Part shown: piece after piece, positions 34,656 to 46,292 of the stretch
Numbering within the stretch: the stretch's first letter is position 1
Layout of the letters: each line of letters begins with the position of its first letter
Assembly: GCF_905220565.1 (NCBI RefSeq)
Contig: NC_059395.1
Span: 16,719,289-16,783,288, forward strand
DNA: 64,000 nt
From: Melitaea cinxia
Taxonomy: Eukaryota > Arthropoda > Insecta > Lepidoptera > Nymphalidae
Reading direction: 5' to 3'
Program-made: the position numbers and the translations under genes
The notes under the pieces: generated by a model
Databases searched by the model: none
Seen by the model: the letters and a program-made list of their open reading frames with translations, nothing else
What the model was told of the DNA's origin: nothing

Positions 34656-34860
34656 ACTAGCTATGATTTGCTGTTTCATCTACATAATTTCCGATACCGA
34701 GGGTTTTTTAAGATAAAAAGTAGCCTGTGCTATTCTGGATCTCTAAGATACATTTCAATCAATTCCATTGTTATGCGTAAAAATATAATAAACATCTTTA
34801 CATTCTCATAAAACTATCGCATTTACAATATCAGTTGGATAACAACAAAAACTTATTACG
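34656..34860 (-). mobile_element. Helitron-like fragment
   Basis: 'actagctatgatttgctgt', 'agtagcctgtgctattctgg', 'ttatgcgtaaaaatataata'. The minus strand would end CTAGT. Degenerate. Confidence 0.4.
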
Positions 34861-34904
34861 AAAATGTGTACAATGTAGTTTACTTTACTCTTTTTATTTG
34901 CTTT

Positions 34905-35160
34905 ACAGCCTATCGCAATCCACTGTCGAAAATAGGCTTCCCCAAGTTCGCACCAAACGTCCCGGTTCTCCGTAATCCTCATCTAGCCTCCACCGGACCC
35001 TTACGTAGATCGTCGATCGAGCGGGCCGGAGGGCGTCCAACACTGCATTTGTCAACACGCGGCCTACACGTCGGACACGTCTGCTCCCTCATCCATCGGT
35101 CCTGCGACATACGTAACCAGCCTACTGCTACTTCGGCTTTCTTATTTTTGAATTTTTAAT
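34905..35160 (-). mobile_element. RTE-type retrotransposon 3' region (or SINE derived from it)
   Basis: 'cagcctatcgcaatccactg', 'ataggcttccccaagttcgc', 'ccttacgtagatcgtcgatc', 'gaccggagggcg'-like and 'gacacgtctgctccctcatc' blocks follow the order seen in the long 3' regions of lepidopteran RTE-like elements. The shared 'cagcctatcgca...ccactg' end links it to SINE A. The 97-codon frame here is antisense to it. Confidence 0.5.
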
Positions 35161-36243
35161 TAATTCAATTTTTTAACAAATTATCTAGAGTTGCATTCAT
35201 ATTTAAATGGAATTGAACAATGGAATAGCTCCATTGGAAAACCTAAATAGTTTTTATAGTAAGAATTTTTACACAATAGATTGAAGTAAATGGCTTTTAG
35301 TATTTAAGTAAATTTCGTACGAAGATTATGTTGCGAATTTTTTGTTCACTAACTTTGTCCGACAGAGGTCAATACGTAAATAATGAACGGAAATGATAAA
35401 AATTATATAAAGTAGCCTTTATGAATCTGGAACTTATGTAGTTTGCCAATATGTGTACCTATTATGACCGAACTGTATCATACATGCATCACTGTTATGA
35501 TGCTAAAAAAAAATTACTATCGATTAGATTTTTGATGTTTTCAACCTAGACAAGTTTACGGTAGCACGAAAGGGCTTTTTAAAAAAAATTACAATAATTA
35601 CACTAAAACTATTTAATTAAAAATTATTTAAAATTACAATGGACACGTCCGAACAGAATTACATGCTCATTAAGCATTTACTTCTATTGTTCTCATGCTT
35701 TGGTCCAACATAACTACCTCGTTTGTTGTATATTTCATTGTGCTTTTTAACAAATTTTGTTCATTTTTTTTTTTTGAAAGATTATTGTAGCTAGAAAAAT
35801 GCATAGGGAACAAATAAAATGTACGTGAAAATACAAAATCTTATGCCTTATATACGGCAACAAAACATGTTAAGCATCTACGTTACTATAGTCATTGAAA
35901 TATTATGTGATATACGATGAATATTTGTTATATTCGTATCACTAATAAACAAACATACTTATCCAAATAAAGAATTGTATCATTTTAATGTGAAACAAAA
36001 AGTGAATGCGATTAGGTTATATGTGCATATTCCTTGGCGATACACCGTTAGTTATAACCTATTGTGTATTTCAACCAAAGAGATAAACTTTAATAAAAAT
36101 GTAAGAAAAGAAAATTACTAATGAAGTATTCGTTTTATCTCGTTCTATGCTATTTTATCTGTAACCACCCAAAAGTAGTTATTGTTATATTTTTTTATAT
36201 ATCCAAGAGTTTTTCTGGCTCACGTCTTTTACATGTTTTTTTT
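35161..36243. other. AT-rich non-coding DNA
   Basis: No recognised feature. Confidence 0.45.
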
Positions 36244-36312
36244 TCGCCGTAAGATTATTAAAACACCCCACTGCTGGGCATAGAATCTTTCTCCATGTAG
36301 GAGAAGAATAGT
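36244..36312 (-). mobile_element. SINE family B, short fragment
   Basis: 'attattaaaacaccccactg', 'ctgggcatagaatctttctc' and 'catgtaggagaagaat' match the 3' part of SINE B. Confidence 0.5.
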
Positions 36313-36348
36313 GTGTTATACAACGATTAAAAAACATTAACATTCCAT

Positions 36349-36681
36349 CATCATTCCAGCCTATTGCATTCCACTGCTGGACATAGGCCTCCACAAGTTC
36401 GCGCCAAAAATGCGTGAACTCATGTGTGTTGCCCATAGTCACCACGCTGGGCAGGTGGGTTGGTGACCGCAGGGCTGATTCTGTCGCACCGAAGACGCTG
36501 CTGCCCGTCTTCGGCCTGTGTGTTTCAAAGCCAGCGGTTACATGGTTATCCCGCCATCGGTCGGCTTCTTAAGTTCTAACGTGATAGTGGAACCTTGTTA
36601 TCCCTTAGTCGCCTCTTACGACACCGACAGGAAAAGAGGGGGTGGCTATATTCTTTGGTGCCGTAGCCACACAGCGCAAAA
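36349..36681 (-). mobile_element. SINE family A with intact target-site duplication
   Basis: A complete copy from 'catcattccagcctattg' to 'ccgtagccacacagcgcaaa', flanked by perfect 13-bp direct repeats (attaacattccat at 36336-36348 and 36682-36694). The duplication defines the element's ends and shows a relatively recent insertion by an endonuclease/reverse-transcriptase route. The 'tcatcatt' at the left edge is its (TGA)n tail on the minus strand. Confidence 0.85.
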
Positions 36682-36694
36682 ATTAACATTCCAT

Positions 36695-37130
36695 AATAAA
36701 TATAAATTAAGAATACATTGAACGAATCGACTTGTATTTATTTATAGAAACATCTTGCACTGGTAAGTCAAAAATATCTAAACATACCGTCTTTTTTATT
36801 TTAATCGAGCGGTTGCTACGTATATTTTTAAAGATAAAATATTGTACGTTTTGTGATAAACTTATGTAGGTATATTTGAAGATCTTATTAAATTTTGTTT
36901 TCTGCTTATTTTGTTTCGACAACATTTATTTTTATAATTTCATGTTAAGATTTACCTTTGATTAATTAATATACACATGTTAAATAATATTAATTTATCA
37001 ATATCATACAGTTAATCTTAAGACCACTTTCAATGGTGAAATTGGTCTTAAGATTAACTTTATATGTATACATGGATACAAGTAACAAGTTTATTGTTCT
37101 TATTTAGTTAAGACTGCAATGATCTGCCAT
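36695..37130. other. AT-rich DNA with a hairpin
   Basis: A perfect 17-bp inverted repeat (agttaatcttaagacca / tggtcttaagattaact) at 37010-37026 and 37043-37059 with a 16-nt loop. No gene. Confidence 0.6.
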
Positions 37131-37415
37131 GTGGTTACAGCAGTAAGGAATATAGCCACCCCTCTCTTCCCGTGGGTGTCGTTAGAGGCGAGTACGGGAT
37201 AACACAAGTCCACTACCACCTTGGAACTTAACACGCCGAACGATGGCGGGATAAGGGGGAGCAGCAGCGTATTCGGTTCGACAAAGCTAGCCATGTGGTC
37301 ACCAACTCGCCTGCCCAACTTGGTGACTATGGGCAAAACACATAAGATCGTGCCCTAATGTTTGGAGCGAACTTGTGGAGGCCTATATGTCCAGCAGCGG
37401 ACTGCGTAAGAATGA
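37131..37415 (+). mobile_element. SINE family A, forward copy
   Basis: Starts 'gtggttacagcagtaaggaa', 'ttcccgtgggtgtcgttaga', ends 'gaggcctatatgtccagcag' and 'cggactgcgtaagaatgaag'. There is a deletion around the middle ('ggataagggggagcagcagc'). The (TGA)n tail is degenerate. The 78-codon minus-strand frame is antisense to the SINE. Confidence 0.7.
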
Positions 37416-37574
37416 AGATAATTGACAAATAAAGAAACTAAGTTTTATTTAAATTCAATGCTTCAAATGATGACTTATGGATAATACGATTGATAATAAT
37501 TTGTTCATTCTCGAATCGAATTCCAGTAGTCAAACTGTTTAATATATCTAACAAACAAAAAGGTAGTAAGTAAA

Positions 37575-37905
37575 ATAGATGGACTTAGTCCAAACTGTCG
37601 GCGCAACTGTTGCGGGTTCGATCCCCGCACATGACAAACATTCTTAATGGCCATATAGATGTTTGCCGTGGTCTGGGTCTTTGTGCAGTCCTTGTGGAGC
37701 TCCCCACCGTACCTCGGAGAGCACGTTAAGTCGTCGGTCTCGGTTGTTATCATGTACACCTGATAGCGATCGTTACTCATAGTAGGGAATATATCCACCG
37801 ACCCACATTGGAGCAGCGTGGTGGATTAAGCTTTGATCCTTCTCTTGCATAAGGAAAGAGGCCTAAGCCCAGCAGTGGGATATTACAGGCTGAAGCATAG
37901 TCAAA
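37575..37905 (+). mobile_element. SINE family B, forward copy with intact B box
   Basis: The B box GGTTCGATCCC lies at 37615-37625 after an A-box-like 'gtcggcgcaactgttgcg'. The body follows the SINE B order to 'cagcagtgggatattacagg' and 'ctgaagc'. The 97-codon minus-strand frame (37505-37798) is antisense to it. Confidence 0.8.
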
Positions 37906-38174
37906 ATGGAAAGAAGTTGCGTTACGGTACAAGATCGTTTCATGCGTGTTAATAAAACGTCCTCATAAAATATTTAAAAGAAATTAAATGTACTTACAAT
38001 CTTAACAATGAAATAAAAAATAAGAATAAATAGAACGTTTAAAGAATAGATAAAAAATAATAAGATTAAGAAGCTTGCAGATTAAAAATTTATAAATATT
38101 TTGATTTATATAAAATCTGAATTGAGCAGAGACAACGACCTCCGATCAATAAACCCAATACTCCCAATATCTCC
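37906..38174. other. AT-rich non-coding DNA
   Basis: Nothing recognised. Confidence 0.4.
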
Positions 38175-38461
38175 AACTGAGGTAGGGTACAGCAAAAAAA
38201 TTCCTGCTTAAAATATGAAGCAGCCCGACTCGGGAAGTACCTCGACTTTACAGAAGACCACACCTAAATAATACTGTTTTCAAGCAGTGTTGTGTTCCTG
38301 TTGGTGAGTAAAGTGACCAGAGCTCCTGGGGGGAATTGGAGGTAGTGTCGACAACGCGCTTACAATGTTTTTGGTGTTGCAGGTGTCTATAAGCTACGGT
38401 AATCTCTAACCATCTGGTGAGCCGTACGCTTCTTTGCCGACCTAGTTGAATAAAAAAAAAA
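38175..38461 (+). mobile_element. LINE 3'-tail family C
   Basis: 'actgaggtagggtacagc' to 'gccgtacgcttctttgccg' and an A-run (38451-38461). Same family as 25101 and 44913. Confidence 0.75.
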
Positions 38462-38865
38462 TTAACCTAATACCTAATACTTTATGTCGTAAGCGCTATT
38501 ATATTCCTGTATTACTCGTTGACCTATTTGTATAATAATATTAAGTTCATCTGTAAGTCTATTTAATTTAATTTATTTTATTAAGCTAACTACACGTCGT
38601 GGGTGTCCTACGAGCGTTTATTTCCGTATCACAAGAAATTATACACCTACGTTTATAAAGAGTTACTTTTATTACGTACAGTAAGATGGACAATATTCAT
38701 AATAGAACTACGAAATACGTAAATGAATTTGAATAGGTCACTTTATAAATAAATTTAATTTATTTACGTTTAACATAAGTAATATTAAAATAAATATTTT
38801 CGTTTTGTATTATCTCATGTTAAGAGGGAAGGGTACCTGAGAAAATTTTGAAAAAGATGTATTTA
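38462..38865. other. AT-rich non-coding DNA
   Basis: Nothing recognised. Confidence 0.4.
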
Positions 38866-39315
38866 AATAAAATGTTTCTCTCTCGCTGTATGCTGCCGCC
38901 GCGCCCCGAGCCAAGAAAGGGACAACTGCAGCTCAAACCGTTTTAGGTAGATAATTATTGACCAAAAAACATTTCGTAGTCGACTATTTTCTTCCCAAAA
39001 CATGCCAATTTTTTTTAATGTAACTAAAAAAACCTTCAGCTGTGCCCCTATATTCTCATGTTTTGTAAATATGCGTAATTTTTTTAATGAGTGTCTGAAA
39101 ATGTGCAAAAAATTAAGCAATATTTCTATTTTTTGAAGATTCTTACTCCCTATGATAATAAAAATATGAAAAAACCAAAACATACGGGCATGGCAGTTAA
39201 AGGCTTTATGTTGCAAAAATATTTGATCTAGTGCAATTACCAGAGGAGGAAACTGTCGACTACGTAAAAAAATGTGTTTATACGTGTCAGTTCTGCTCGC
39301 GCCTGAAATTTACTA
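38866..39315. repeat. Unclassified element with inverted 'cgtagtcgac' boxes
   Basis: GC-rich left edge ('ctgccgccgcgccccgagcc'). 'cgtagtcgac' at about 38971 and its inverse 'gtcgactacg' at about 39254 bracket some 280 bp, and a GC-richer right edge has 'cagttctgctcgcgcctgaa'. The 117-codon minus-strand frame (38863-39216) is rich in Phe/Ile/Lys and domain-free, so it is not called a gene. It may be a MITE-like repeat; the window has no second copy. Confidence 0.35.
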
Positions 39316-40098
39316 AGAACTATTACCGTGATAATTAAAAATAAAAATGTTCTATTAAATTATCCAATAAAATATAATATACTTAACTTCAAATTAACGT
39401 GGTTATTTCATTACTATAATTATTTAAAAACGGGATATTTACCATGTTTTTTATTTTTATTTTGGAGAGCGCGATATTTCGACTTTATGTCATTATGTCT
39501 TGTTCTCGTGAAGAAGACATTCATAAATAATATCGATATATCGAGCTCTGCAAAATAAAAATAAAAAACGTGGTAAAAATCTCGTTTTAAATTATTTTAC
39601 ACCTACTTGACGCCCACATTCGTATCGGTAAAGTAAATCCTGGTATACTATTATACCTAACCTTCCATAAACAGCTAAAAGCGCTGTAAAACGTCACTCT
39701 TAGCATCACTGACCGTTAACGTCAATTGTTTCACACGATTTCACTCTCCATATTTTTTCATACCATGGGCCTTATATCATTTTTTGAAGGAGAAAAAAAT
39801 ATTAACAAGTGTCAAAACTATTTAGCTAAATGTATATGTTTTATTAGCACCTTGGAATGCTATGTACATAGTAAATTATTTTGGTACATTTTCTACACCG
39901 TAGTTATTAGAACCATTTGAAAATATTAAACTCGAATATCAAAACTACTAATGATGATGGAATTCCCCAGTCTCATCTGTCTACTTAAATTTCATTTTAT
40001 ATGTACGAATTGTACACACAAAAAAAAATATTAATATAATACCGATACAATCAATTTAAAAAAGAGAGATAACAGGACTACAGTCATCTTTTAATCAC
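39316..40098. other. AT-rich DNA with a small dispersed repeat
   Basis: 39728-39790 ('cacacgatttcactctccat', 'tttttcataccatgggcctt') matches 47205-47262 ('cacaatttcactctaaacat', 'tttttcgtaccaccggccta'), a short dispersed family. Otherwise empty. Confidence 0.45.
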
Positions 40099-40199
40099 TT
40101 CAGCCTATCGCAGTCCGATGCTGAACGTAGGCCTTTACAAGTTCGCGGCAAAAATGGTGTCCAACTCATGTGTAAACACATGAGTTGGACACCATTTTT
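40099..40199 (-). mobile_element. SINE family A stub ending in a perfect palindrome
   Basis: A SINE A 3' end ('cagcctatcgcagtccgatg', 'gtaggcctttacaagttcg') continues to the 'actcatgtgt' point and then turns back. 40150-40173 and 40176-40199 are perfect 24-bp inverses with a 2-nt loop. The SINE is thus truncated exactly where an inverted copy of its own last 24 bases begins. Confidence 0.75.
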
Positions 40200-40324
40200 A
40201 ATTATCTTAAAATAAATATTTATATATATTTAAATAACATTTATAAAACACATAGGCATATAGTATAAAGGCATATCATATTGATAAAATAATAATAATA
40301 ATAAAATATCGTTTTTTAAATTCA

Positions 40325-40575
40325 ATTTAGACACTCCTCCACTCCCACTCGTGTGTATGTATGTTTGTTGTCTGCTGAAACAAACGAGTCTTTGAGTGCA
40401 GACTGCGTCTCTGCATATCTCCAGTTCTCCGTTCTCCAGCCCGTGCTGGAACGACGACCGCTGACAAAGCCTGGATGAAAATTGCGGACAATGGGATATT
40501 TAGCACTAACTTAGTGAATTCAGTGTCCAGTAGTAGACGGAATACGACAGTCGCTAAATCGAAGCCTCCACTTCT
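40325..40575. repeat. GC-richer SINE-like fragment
   Basis: 'acactcctccactcccactc', 'ctccagcccgtgctggaacg' and 'attcagtgtccagtagtaga', with a 'cgacagtcgct' end, looks like another SINE whose tail resembles 'gtccagcagtggacggaat' tails of lepidopteran retroposons. No second copy here. Confidence 0.35.
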
Positions 40576-41829
40576 CTAGCAGAACAATTTGCTAATTAAC
40601 GTAAGCAATATATTTTAACGTTTTTTTTAATGTTTATAAATTTTTATCTTAAAAACAATAGTAATATTGTTATTGTCGTAATGTCGTCGATTGATCACTA
40701 TTATGTTGTCACGATTTTATTTTTACTGTCTATTACGTAAGGCAATCATGATGTAACGAATAAAATGACCGCTCATACAATTATTACTTAATTTACCACT
40801 AGCATTATTGTATCAGGAACTATTTGATTGGCTATTTTGTAAATTGTAACTTACAGTTTTAATTAATTTACAGTTAAATAAATAAATTTATGAAATCTAG
40901 CAATCCGGTTGGATTGATCAGTGGTAGACCGTACACTAAAATTCTTGACGTAAAAAAACCGTGTCTAGATTAGACAATTGTATTTTTATTAATTATTATA
41001 TTGCTGTTAAAAATATAGTGAGAGGTAAACAAATATCGCAGAGTACCTTATTTAAAACTATTAAAGTATAAGGTATACCTATAAATAACTCCTCTAAATT
41101 TTTTAAACACGCAAACCCATGAGTTACATACGTCACACTTAAGGATACATAAGACGTATCATTTTAGTAAATATTTCAACATTAAACAATAGCCATGTCG
41201 TAAATTAAACAAGTAAAAAAATTATACCGTAATACTTTATGATCATAGAATCTTATCATAAAAATAACATTGTTCTCTGGTAAGATCACCTTTATAATGA
41301 AGCTAAAACATGCAGAGTTGAACTTGAAGTGAAAGTAATGAGATCCAAGGATTCCACTGATAAGATTTGTGATACCGTCGGCGCTATTGTAGTTGCTGTC
41401 ATGTTTGGTATGTAAATATTGCTCTATGCATTACCTGAAGGTTAGATAAAACATTTTTTAGCTACTGCGGTTAATATTTTAATTAAAAGATTAATTTGGT
41501 CTAATAAAATATTATTTTTTATTACTTGATCCTACTAACTAATTATGAGTAAATCATTAACTTTTTAATTTTTTTTAATGATATGTGTACATTAATAAAC
41601 TATGATACTCATGAATCAAAAAAAAATTGGTTATAATAGGCAAAGAACAGGCGAGTCATCTGATATTACTCGTAAATAAAACCACCACTCATGGACACCT
41701 GCTGGTCCAGTAGAACCACATTTGCATTCCCGGCTTTGTTAAATACATTTGAATATTCATTAGGTTAAGGAAAAATAGAATTGGTATGAGAAATTTTAGC
41801 TTCGAAGTCTCTCATTATAAGAAATACAG
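40576..41829. other. AT-rich non-coding DNA
   Basis: No recognised feature. Confidence 0.4.
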
Positions 41830-42101
41830 AGCACACCAGGAAGTTTCCTGCTCAAAAAATAGAGCAGTCCGACTGGGGTAGTACCCTCGACCTTACAGAA
41901 GATTGCAGCGAAATAATACTGCTTTCAAGCAGTGTTGTGTTCCTGTTGGTGAGTAAGGTGACTAGAACTCCTGGGGAGAATCGGGGATAAGGTCGGCAAC
42001 GCGCTTGCGATTCTTCTGGTATTCCAGACGTCAATAAGCTACGGTAATCGCTTACATGAGCCTTACGGTTTTTTGTCGACTTAGGTATGTATAAAAAAAA
42101 A
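41830..42101 (+). mobile_element. LINE 3'-tail family C
   Basis: 'gcacaccaggaagtttcctg', 'gtgttcctgttggtgagtaa', 'cgcgcttgcgattcttctgg' and a terminal A-run. The 86-codon minus-strand frame is antisense to it. Confidence 0.7.
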
Positions 42102-42812
42102 TGCAACTGCAATCGTTATATCATCGAATTTTTGTAATAATGTGGTATGTACCTATGTATTCGAATTATGTATCTTAGTATTGGAATTTATATGCTTTTG
42201 TTATTTATAAAAAAACTATTTTTATGAACTTAATACAAAGTTAGGTGTTATAATAATTTAGGCTACATCACACATACAGTCAAATAAGGAGAAGTAAGTA
42301 TATTGCTAACGAATCAAAATTTTCATGTCATTCCAAGCGGTTATTATTGTTATTGACGTAGTTTCCAGTTCAGTGGTTAAAATAAATATAACAATATAAT
42401 TTAACATAACCACAGCGTAGCGGTCATCTAATGTGAAACAACAGAGCTTACTGCATTTCTTTGATTTAAGATTTTCCTTATTATTCCTAGAAAATTTGTG
42501 TTGTAATTACTTATATATACTTAATATACTTGTTTTACCCCAAGCTAACATTAAACTATTTATTTGCAAATAATGAATCATTTTATTCTCTAAAGTTTTC
42601 TTCGTAAATTTAATATAATAAACGTTTCAAACGTTTTACAGACTTAAGAAAAATAATTCTTATCTTATTTAACTTTTGAGGACCTATAAAATTGTTTCGT
42701 TTTTAATAAGCGCAATGTACGATAGATTTTGACGTCCATCAGTTTGAGTTTTTATTACTCATCATCAAAAATCGTTAAATTTAAATTTAAGCAATGTATG
42801 ATATACCTATCC
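42102..42812. other. AT-rich non-coding DNA
   Basis: No recognised feature. Confidence 0.4.
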
Positions 42813-42865
42813 AATCCAACTGCTGGCTTTGAAATACACAGGCCGAAGACGGGCAGCAGCGTCTT
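42813..42865 (+). mobile_element. SINE family A internal fragment
   Basis: 'aatccaactgctggctttga' and 'ggccgaagacgggcagcagc' match the SINE A core, forward. Both ends are missing. Confidence 0.6.
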
Positions 42866-44175
42866 ATATTATACCATATACCCACTCGATCGATCAATCG
42901 ATCCCAAGTAGGTGGTAATGGCCAGCCAACTTCTCTATTGAAATTTGGATGTTTATTTTTTAATTTCAATAGCCTCATCTCTCATTATATTTAGAATTTT
43001 TGACAGATACATGCTCCTATCACATATGAAACTGTTGTTAACATATAATTTATCCTTATAAGGTTGAAAAGGAGAGAGGAGTAAGAGGAATTCAAGGAAA
43101 AGTTAATTAATAGGAAAGATTTCATGTCCCGGTAATGACATCCAAAAATATACGACAATATAGTTGAATATTGATTTAGGACAATTCAAGGAAAACGTTA
43201 CGAATCTTCAACCGATTTGCAGCATTTGGCAAAGGCATTTGAATGTCAATTTTTTTACTGTTTGTATTTTCTCGGTAGATTTTTATTAACGTTTGCCTTT
43301 TTGTTCTTTTATGAATTGTTAATTATTAAGAATTTAATTAGTTTATTATATACCTAATTGTTGTATCAATTTAATTTATATGTTACTTTACTGTTTGTTG
43401 CCTAACATAGAAAAAAACGCGTGGTGTCGTGGGACACCAAAAAGGAACGAAGTTCCTTATTATAAAATATTAATTTCAAGTTCTATTCGAGGTATAGAGA
43501 AAATGATTATTCGAGTACACATTTTTTTATCGATAAAATGAAAAAACTGCTTTACAAAATTATCTTAACACCTTCATTTTATTAACAATGATTTATAAAA
43601 ATATATAATAAATATCGATTGATATAATAATAGCAAACTGCAATAATAATAACAGTCATCACGAGACTATACATTAGATGATTAGACATTGTATAGCCAT
43701 CATACATGACTATACATAAAATTCTTACGCTTTTTTTAACGTTACGAATGTTTTTTTCAGACTAGGGTACCCCTTCGCAACGCCCCATAAGAAACTTCGT
43801 TCCAATAAAAATTTTATTTTAGCTTTTAAAACATCGTAGTAATGTAAATACTGCAGTTTAACTACTTTAAACATACTCGTAAATTAATGTCATTAAGGAC
43901 CATTACGCACATAATAATATTTTCCCGTTGGCCTTTTCGAGGATTGTCATAGTACACTTCCGTCTACACTGGACATATTTATAAAAATAATGTACAATGT
44001 ACATCAGACATTTAGCATATTAACCCTGGCCTCTAAGCTTATAATGATCACATTCAAACGTCACTACATTTTAATAGATATAAGAGAGAAAAATTAGGGA
44101 GGAAAATATAGTTAGGTACTAAATTATTTTATAAAAATGAACATATTCGCGTAACTTGATATAAACAATCATATT
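42866..44175. other. AT-rich DNA around the 43417 repeat
   Basis: Apart from the repeat annotated at 43417-43805, no gene or known repeat is seen. Confidence 0.35.
43417..43805. repeat. MITE-like repeat with 'aaggaacgaagttcc' ends
   Basis: Left 'cgcgtggtgtcgtgggacac' and 'aaggaacgaagttccttatt'; right 'aacgccccataagaaacttc' and 'gttccaataaaa'. 'gaagttcctta' and 'ataagaaacttc' are roughly inverse. Non-coding. Confidence 0.4.
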
Positions 44176-44784
44176 TTTAACCGACTTCCAATAAAGGAGG
44201 AGCTTCTCAATTCGATTGTATTTTTTTTTAATGTATGTTACATCAGAACTTTTAACCGTGTGGACCGATTTCGACAAATTTTATTTTAATCGAAAGGTGG
44301 TGTGTGTCAATTGGTCCCATTTAAATTTATTTGAGATCTAACAACTACTTTTCGAGTTATATCCAATAATGCGTTTTTACTTGACGCTTTTTTCGTCGAC
44401 CTACGTTGTATTATACCGCATCACTTTCTACTGGATGTACCGATTTTGATAATTCTTTTTTTGTTAGAAAGGAGATATCCCAAGTTTAGTACCATGATAA
44501 GGAAACCAGGATCTGATGATGGGATCCCAGAGAAATCGAGGGAACTTCTTGAAAATCCGCAATAACTTTTTACTGGGTGTACCGATTTTAATAATTTTTA
44601 ATTTCATCGAAAGCTGATGTTTGTCATGTGGTCACATATAAATTTTATTGAGATCTGATAACTACTTTTTGAGTAATCTTTGATAACGCGTAGTTACTTG
44701 ACTATTTTTTCGTCGATCTACGTTGTATTACTCGTCGATGTAATTGAAGTCGGTTTTTTTTTCGTTTGCGAGCAAACACAATTA
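44176..44784. mobile_element. MITE family D, longest copy
   Basis: Left 'ttaaccgacttccaataaag', right 'aattgaagtcggttttttt' and 'cgtttgcgagcaaacacaat'. The terminal 'accgactt' boxes are inverted. The interior consists of three diverged modules, each starting with an 'accgattttgat'-like word near 44260, 44438 and 44578. The first and third share 'gagatctgat', 'taatgcg'-type and 'gtcgatctacgttgtattac' words in the same order. No coding frame. At about 610 bp it is the best reference for the family in this window. Confidence 0.75.
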
Positions 44785-44912
44785 TTATTTTTTTAATCTC
44801 TAAATGGCACACGGAACAACTTGTTTTATGTAACATAGCGCAGTAATTTCAGGTGTTATTTTGTGCGAAAAAAACAATTATACTTTATTAATTTATAAGA
44901 TAATAAGATGTC

Positions 44913-45198
44913 AACTGAGGTAGGGCACAGCAAGAATTTCCTGCTCAAAATATGGAGCAGCCCGACTGGGGCAGTACCTCGACCTTACAGAAGATCACAG
45001 CAAAATAATACTGTTTTCAAGCAGTATTGTGTTCCTGTTGGTGAGTAAGGTGACCAGAGCTCCTGGGGGGATTGGGGATTGGGTCGGCAACGCGCTTGCA
45101 ATGCTTCTGGTGTTGCAGGTGTCTATAAGCTACGGTAATCGCTTACCATCAGGTGAGCCGTACGCTTGTTTGCCGACCTAGTGCCATAAAAAAAAAAG
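44913..45198 (+). mobile_element. LINE 3'-tail family C, best-preserved copy
   Basis: From 'actgaggtagggcacagcaa' to 'gccgacctagtgccataaaa' with a 10-A tail. Others can be aligned to this one. Confidence 0.8.
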
Positions 45199-46043
45199 AT
45201 AAAATAATTAGCAAAGTAAGATGATCACACATTTACACGTTTTTAATCGGAAGTGTCGTACTTTAATAACAATGGTTATTATTAATGCCTGATGCGTACG
45301 CGCATCCTCGGGGACATCACTTAGCGAACGTTGAATGCATACAGAGATGCTCACCTTGCTTATGACATTGTTTATGACATTTCGTTACATCGTCAAATGA
45401 AAACTAATTTTTCAAACTCTCTCAATTATGCAAAAAATTTCTTGTAATTTGTTAAGATGATAGCGCCAGGAACGTAAATATAAGACAACAAATATTCTGT
45501 TTTCTAGATTTCCTAACTACCTTGATTTAACTCTACCATTAACATGTTCAGAAATTATGAATGAATGAATGATGAGTGATCAAAAAATACTTATAAGGAA
45601 AAAAAACCGTCAGCGTCGGACCACGTCCTAGTTTTACTAGGCAGTCACAGGACTGTCGATCTGTAGTTTTTATGATAAATCGCCTGTGGTATTAATATAA
45701 TTATAATGCATGCTTAATAAAATGCATGGACATTTTGAGCCCGTGCATGTATATTTTTAAATAATTTAAAAAAAAAAAACTCTACCACTGTAGTTGCTTT
45801 CTGCTTATATTAGAAGTGTGAAAATATCGCTAAGGAAATACTAACTACCTTTGAAGTACGAAATTATTTACTTCGACTTTTGTAATATTATAGATATAAA
45901 AATAACATTACCACTCTGCTTGTCTACCTTTGTTTGATTGACTGGCTTGATTTGACCGATTGACTTTATCACGCCTAAACCCCTAAACCTATGATATTGT
46001 TAAAAAAAGGTAAAAGATGGCCAAATAATAGAATATTTGAGTT
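45199..46043. other. Mostly AT-rich DNA
   Basis: A GC-richer piece at 45290-45360 ('gcgtacgcgcatcctcgggg') has no bounded frame. 45608-45660 ('ccgtcagcgtcggaccacgt') is likewise unassigned. Confidence 0.35.
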
Positions 46044-46054
46044 AAAAGAAATAA

Positions 46055-46292
46055 TCATCATCATCATTACAGCCTATACAGTCCACTGCTGAACATAGGC
46101 CTCCACAAGTTTACGCCAAAATAACGTGAATTCATGTGTTTTGTCCATAGTCACCACGCTGGGCAGGCGGGTTGGTGACCGCAGGGCTGGCTTTATCGCA
46201 CCGAAGACGGTGCTGCCCGCCACCTTGGAACTTAAAAAGCCGATCGGTGGCGGGATAACCATCCAACTGCTGGCTTTAAAATACACAGGCCG
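46055..46292 (-). mobile_element. SINE family A with 5' inversion, inside a perfect target duplication
   Basis: 46055-46219 is SINE A on the minus strand, beginning at its (TGA)n tail (tcatcatcatcatt). From about 46220 to 46292 the sequence is SINE A on the plus strand ('ccaccttggaacttaaaaag', 'tggcgggataaccatccaac'), the adjoining 5' part in reversed orientation. The whole is bounded by perfect 11-bp direct repeats aaaagaaataa (46044-46054 and 46293-46303). One target duplication around both halves implies a single integration event. The frames at 46074-46286 and 46126-46395 are artefacts of the SINE. Confidence 0.8.

Noticed and set aside
34866..35159. 97-codon plus-strand frame
   Set aside because: It is antisense to an RTE-type 3' region.
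38863..39216. 117-codon minus-strand frame, one of the longest in the window
   Set aside because: No domain, AT-biased residues (Phe, Ile, Lys), no splice or promoter context, and it lies across a repeat-like element.
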